In this document: positions 6,502 to 6,656 of the stretch, piece by piece
Numbering within the stretch: position 1 is the stretch's first letter
How the letters are laid out: each line of letters opens with the position of its first letter
Assembly (NCBI GenBank): GCA_902782595.1
Contig: CACZNW010000204.1
Location: 1-6,656 of the forward strand
Source: an uncultured Methanobrevibacter sp.
GTDB lineage: Archaea > Methanobacteriota > Methanobacteria > Methanobacteriales > Methanobacteriaceae
DNA: 6,656 nt
Reading direction: 5' to 3'
Position numbers and translations under genes: made by a program
The notes under the pieces: generated by a model
The model's input: only the letters and a program-made list of their open reading frames with translations
Database searches by the model: none
Told to the model about the DNA's origin: nothing

Positions 6502-6515
6502 TTTTCATTAATTTT
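6502..6515 (+). terminator. Weak T-rich terminator after the metG operon
   Basis: ATTTTCATTAATTTTG follows the TAA stop directly, giving two T4 runs. This fits the U-rich termination typical of archaea but is weak; a stronger T6 run occurs further on at 6571-6576. The exact end of the message cannot be set from sequence. Confidence 0.3.
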
Positions 6516-6557
6516 GAAAGCATTTTGATAAGAGGCAGGTTAAAAAACTATTTATAA

Positions 6558-6647
6558 TTATTCTATATGATTTTTTGCTTGGAGATTCTCCATTAACTGG
6601 TTTTTTAAGGCAACACTTTTCAGAAACGATTTTTCAATTTTGTCTCC
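6558..6647 (-). pseudogene. Possible 3' remnant of a minus-strand coding region
   Basis: On the minus strand a 29-codon open stretch with coding-like composition reads GDKIEKSFLKSVALKNQ and then LMENLQAKNHIE before TAA at 6558-6560. Just upstream in the same frame is TGA (6648-6650), so it has no intact start inside the window. It may be the tail of a gene that enters from the right and is broken by a stop or frameshift, or it may be chance. No family is recognised. It would converge on the metG operon. Confidence 0.2.
6580..6592. repeat. 13-base palindrome TGGAGA-T-TCTCCA
   Basis: This is a perfect inverted repeat with six-base arms, between two T6 runs (6571-6576 and 6601-6606). On the plus strand it resembles a small terminator hairpin (stem then TTTTTT, nine bases later) that could end the metG transcript. 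It overlaps the possible minus-strand coding tail. Confidence 0.3.
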
Positions 6648-6656
6648 TCAATATTA

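Noticed and set aside
6561..6656. C/D-box guide RNA at the window end
   Set aside because: I found ATGATT-like and CAGAAA-like strings but no proper RUGAUGA and CUGA boxes at the right spacing.

Overview
The window most resembles the chromosome of a methanogenic archaeon of the Methanobacteriales, probably Methanobrevibacter or a close relative. The grounds are an AT-rich sequence with TATA-type (box A) promoters, an archaeal heterodimeric-primase large subunit, an archaeal-type MetRS with two zinc-knuckle pairs, a tRNA with no encoded CCA, and a Lys/Thr/Gly-rich beta-repeat tail typical of the surface adhesin-like proteins of this group. The genus is inferred, not demonstrated.

Layout. Bases 1-171 hold the 3' end of a plus-strand adhesin-like gene, closed by a near-perfect palindrome plus T-tract that starts in its own stop codon. 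Bases 200-510 hold no intact gene. A frame-broken helix-turn-helix (HTH) relic lies there, just beyond the 3' end of a minus-strand tRNA-Lys(CUU) at 517-590. The primase large subunit priL (738-2072, minus) and metG (2449-4437, plus) diverge from a 376-base intergenic region that carries both promoters and a nested inverted repeat. Downstream of metG, closely packed on the same strand, come a 525-residue protein with a zinc-knuckle motif that I assign to DUF530 (4454-6031) and a 154-residue protein with two tandem HTH units (about 6037-6501). The last 155 bases hold no intact gene, only a T-rich tract, a short palindrome and a short coding-like minus-strand tail.

Working together. PriL is the regulatory, iron-sulfur half of the replication primase. 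MetG charges tRNA-Met. The two uncharacterised proteins are spaced or overlapped with metG as in an operon: 16 bases separate metG from the first, and the second begins at or just after the stop codon of the first. Both look like nucleic-acid binding proteins: a zinc knuckle with a possible TFB-like cyclin fold, and a tandem HTH. No defence system, CRISPR array, insertion sequence or intact prophage is visible. The best candidates for undescribed biology are the two unknown genes behind metG and, secondarily, the tRNA-Lys with a mismatched anticodon stem.
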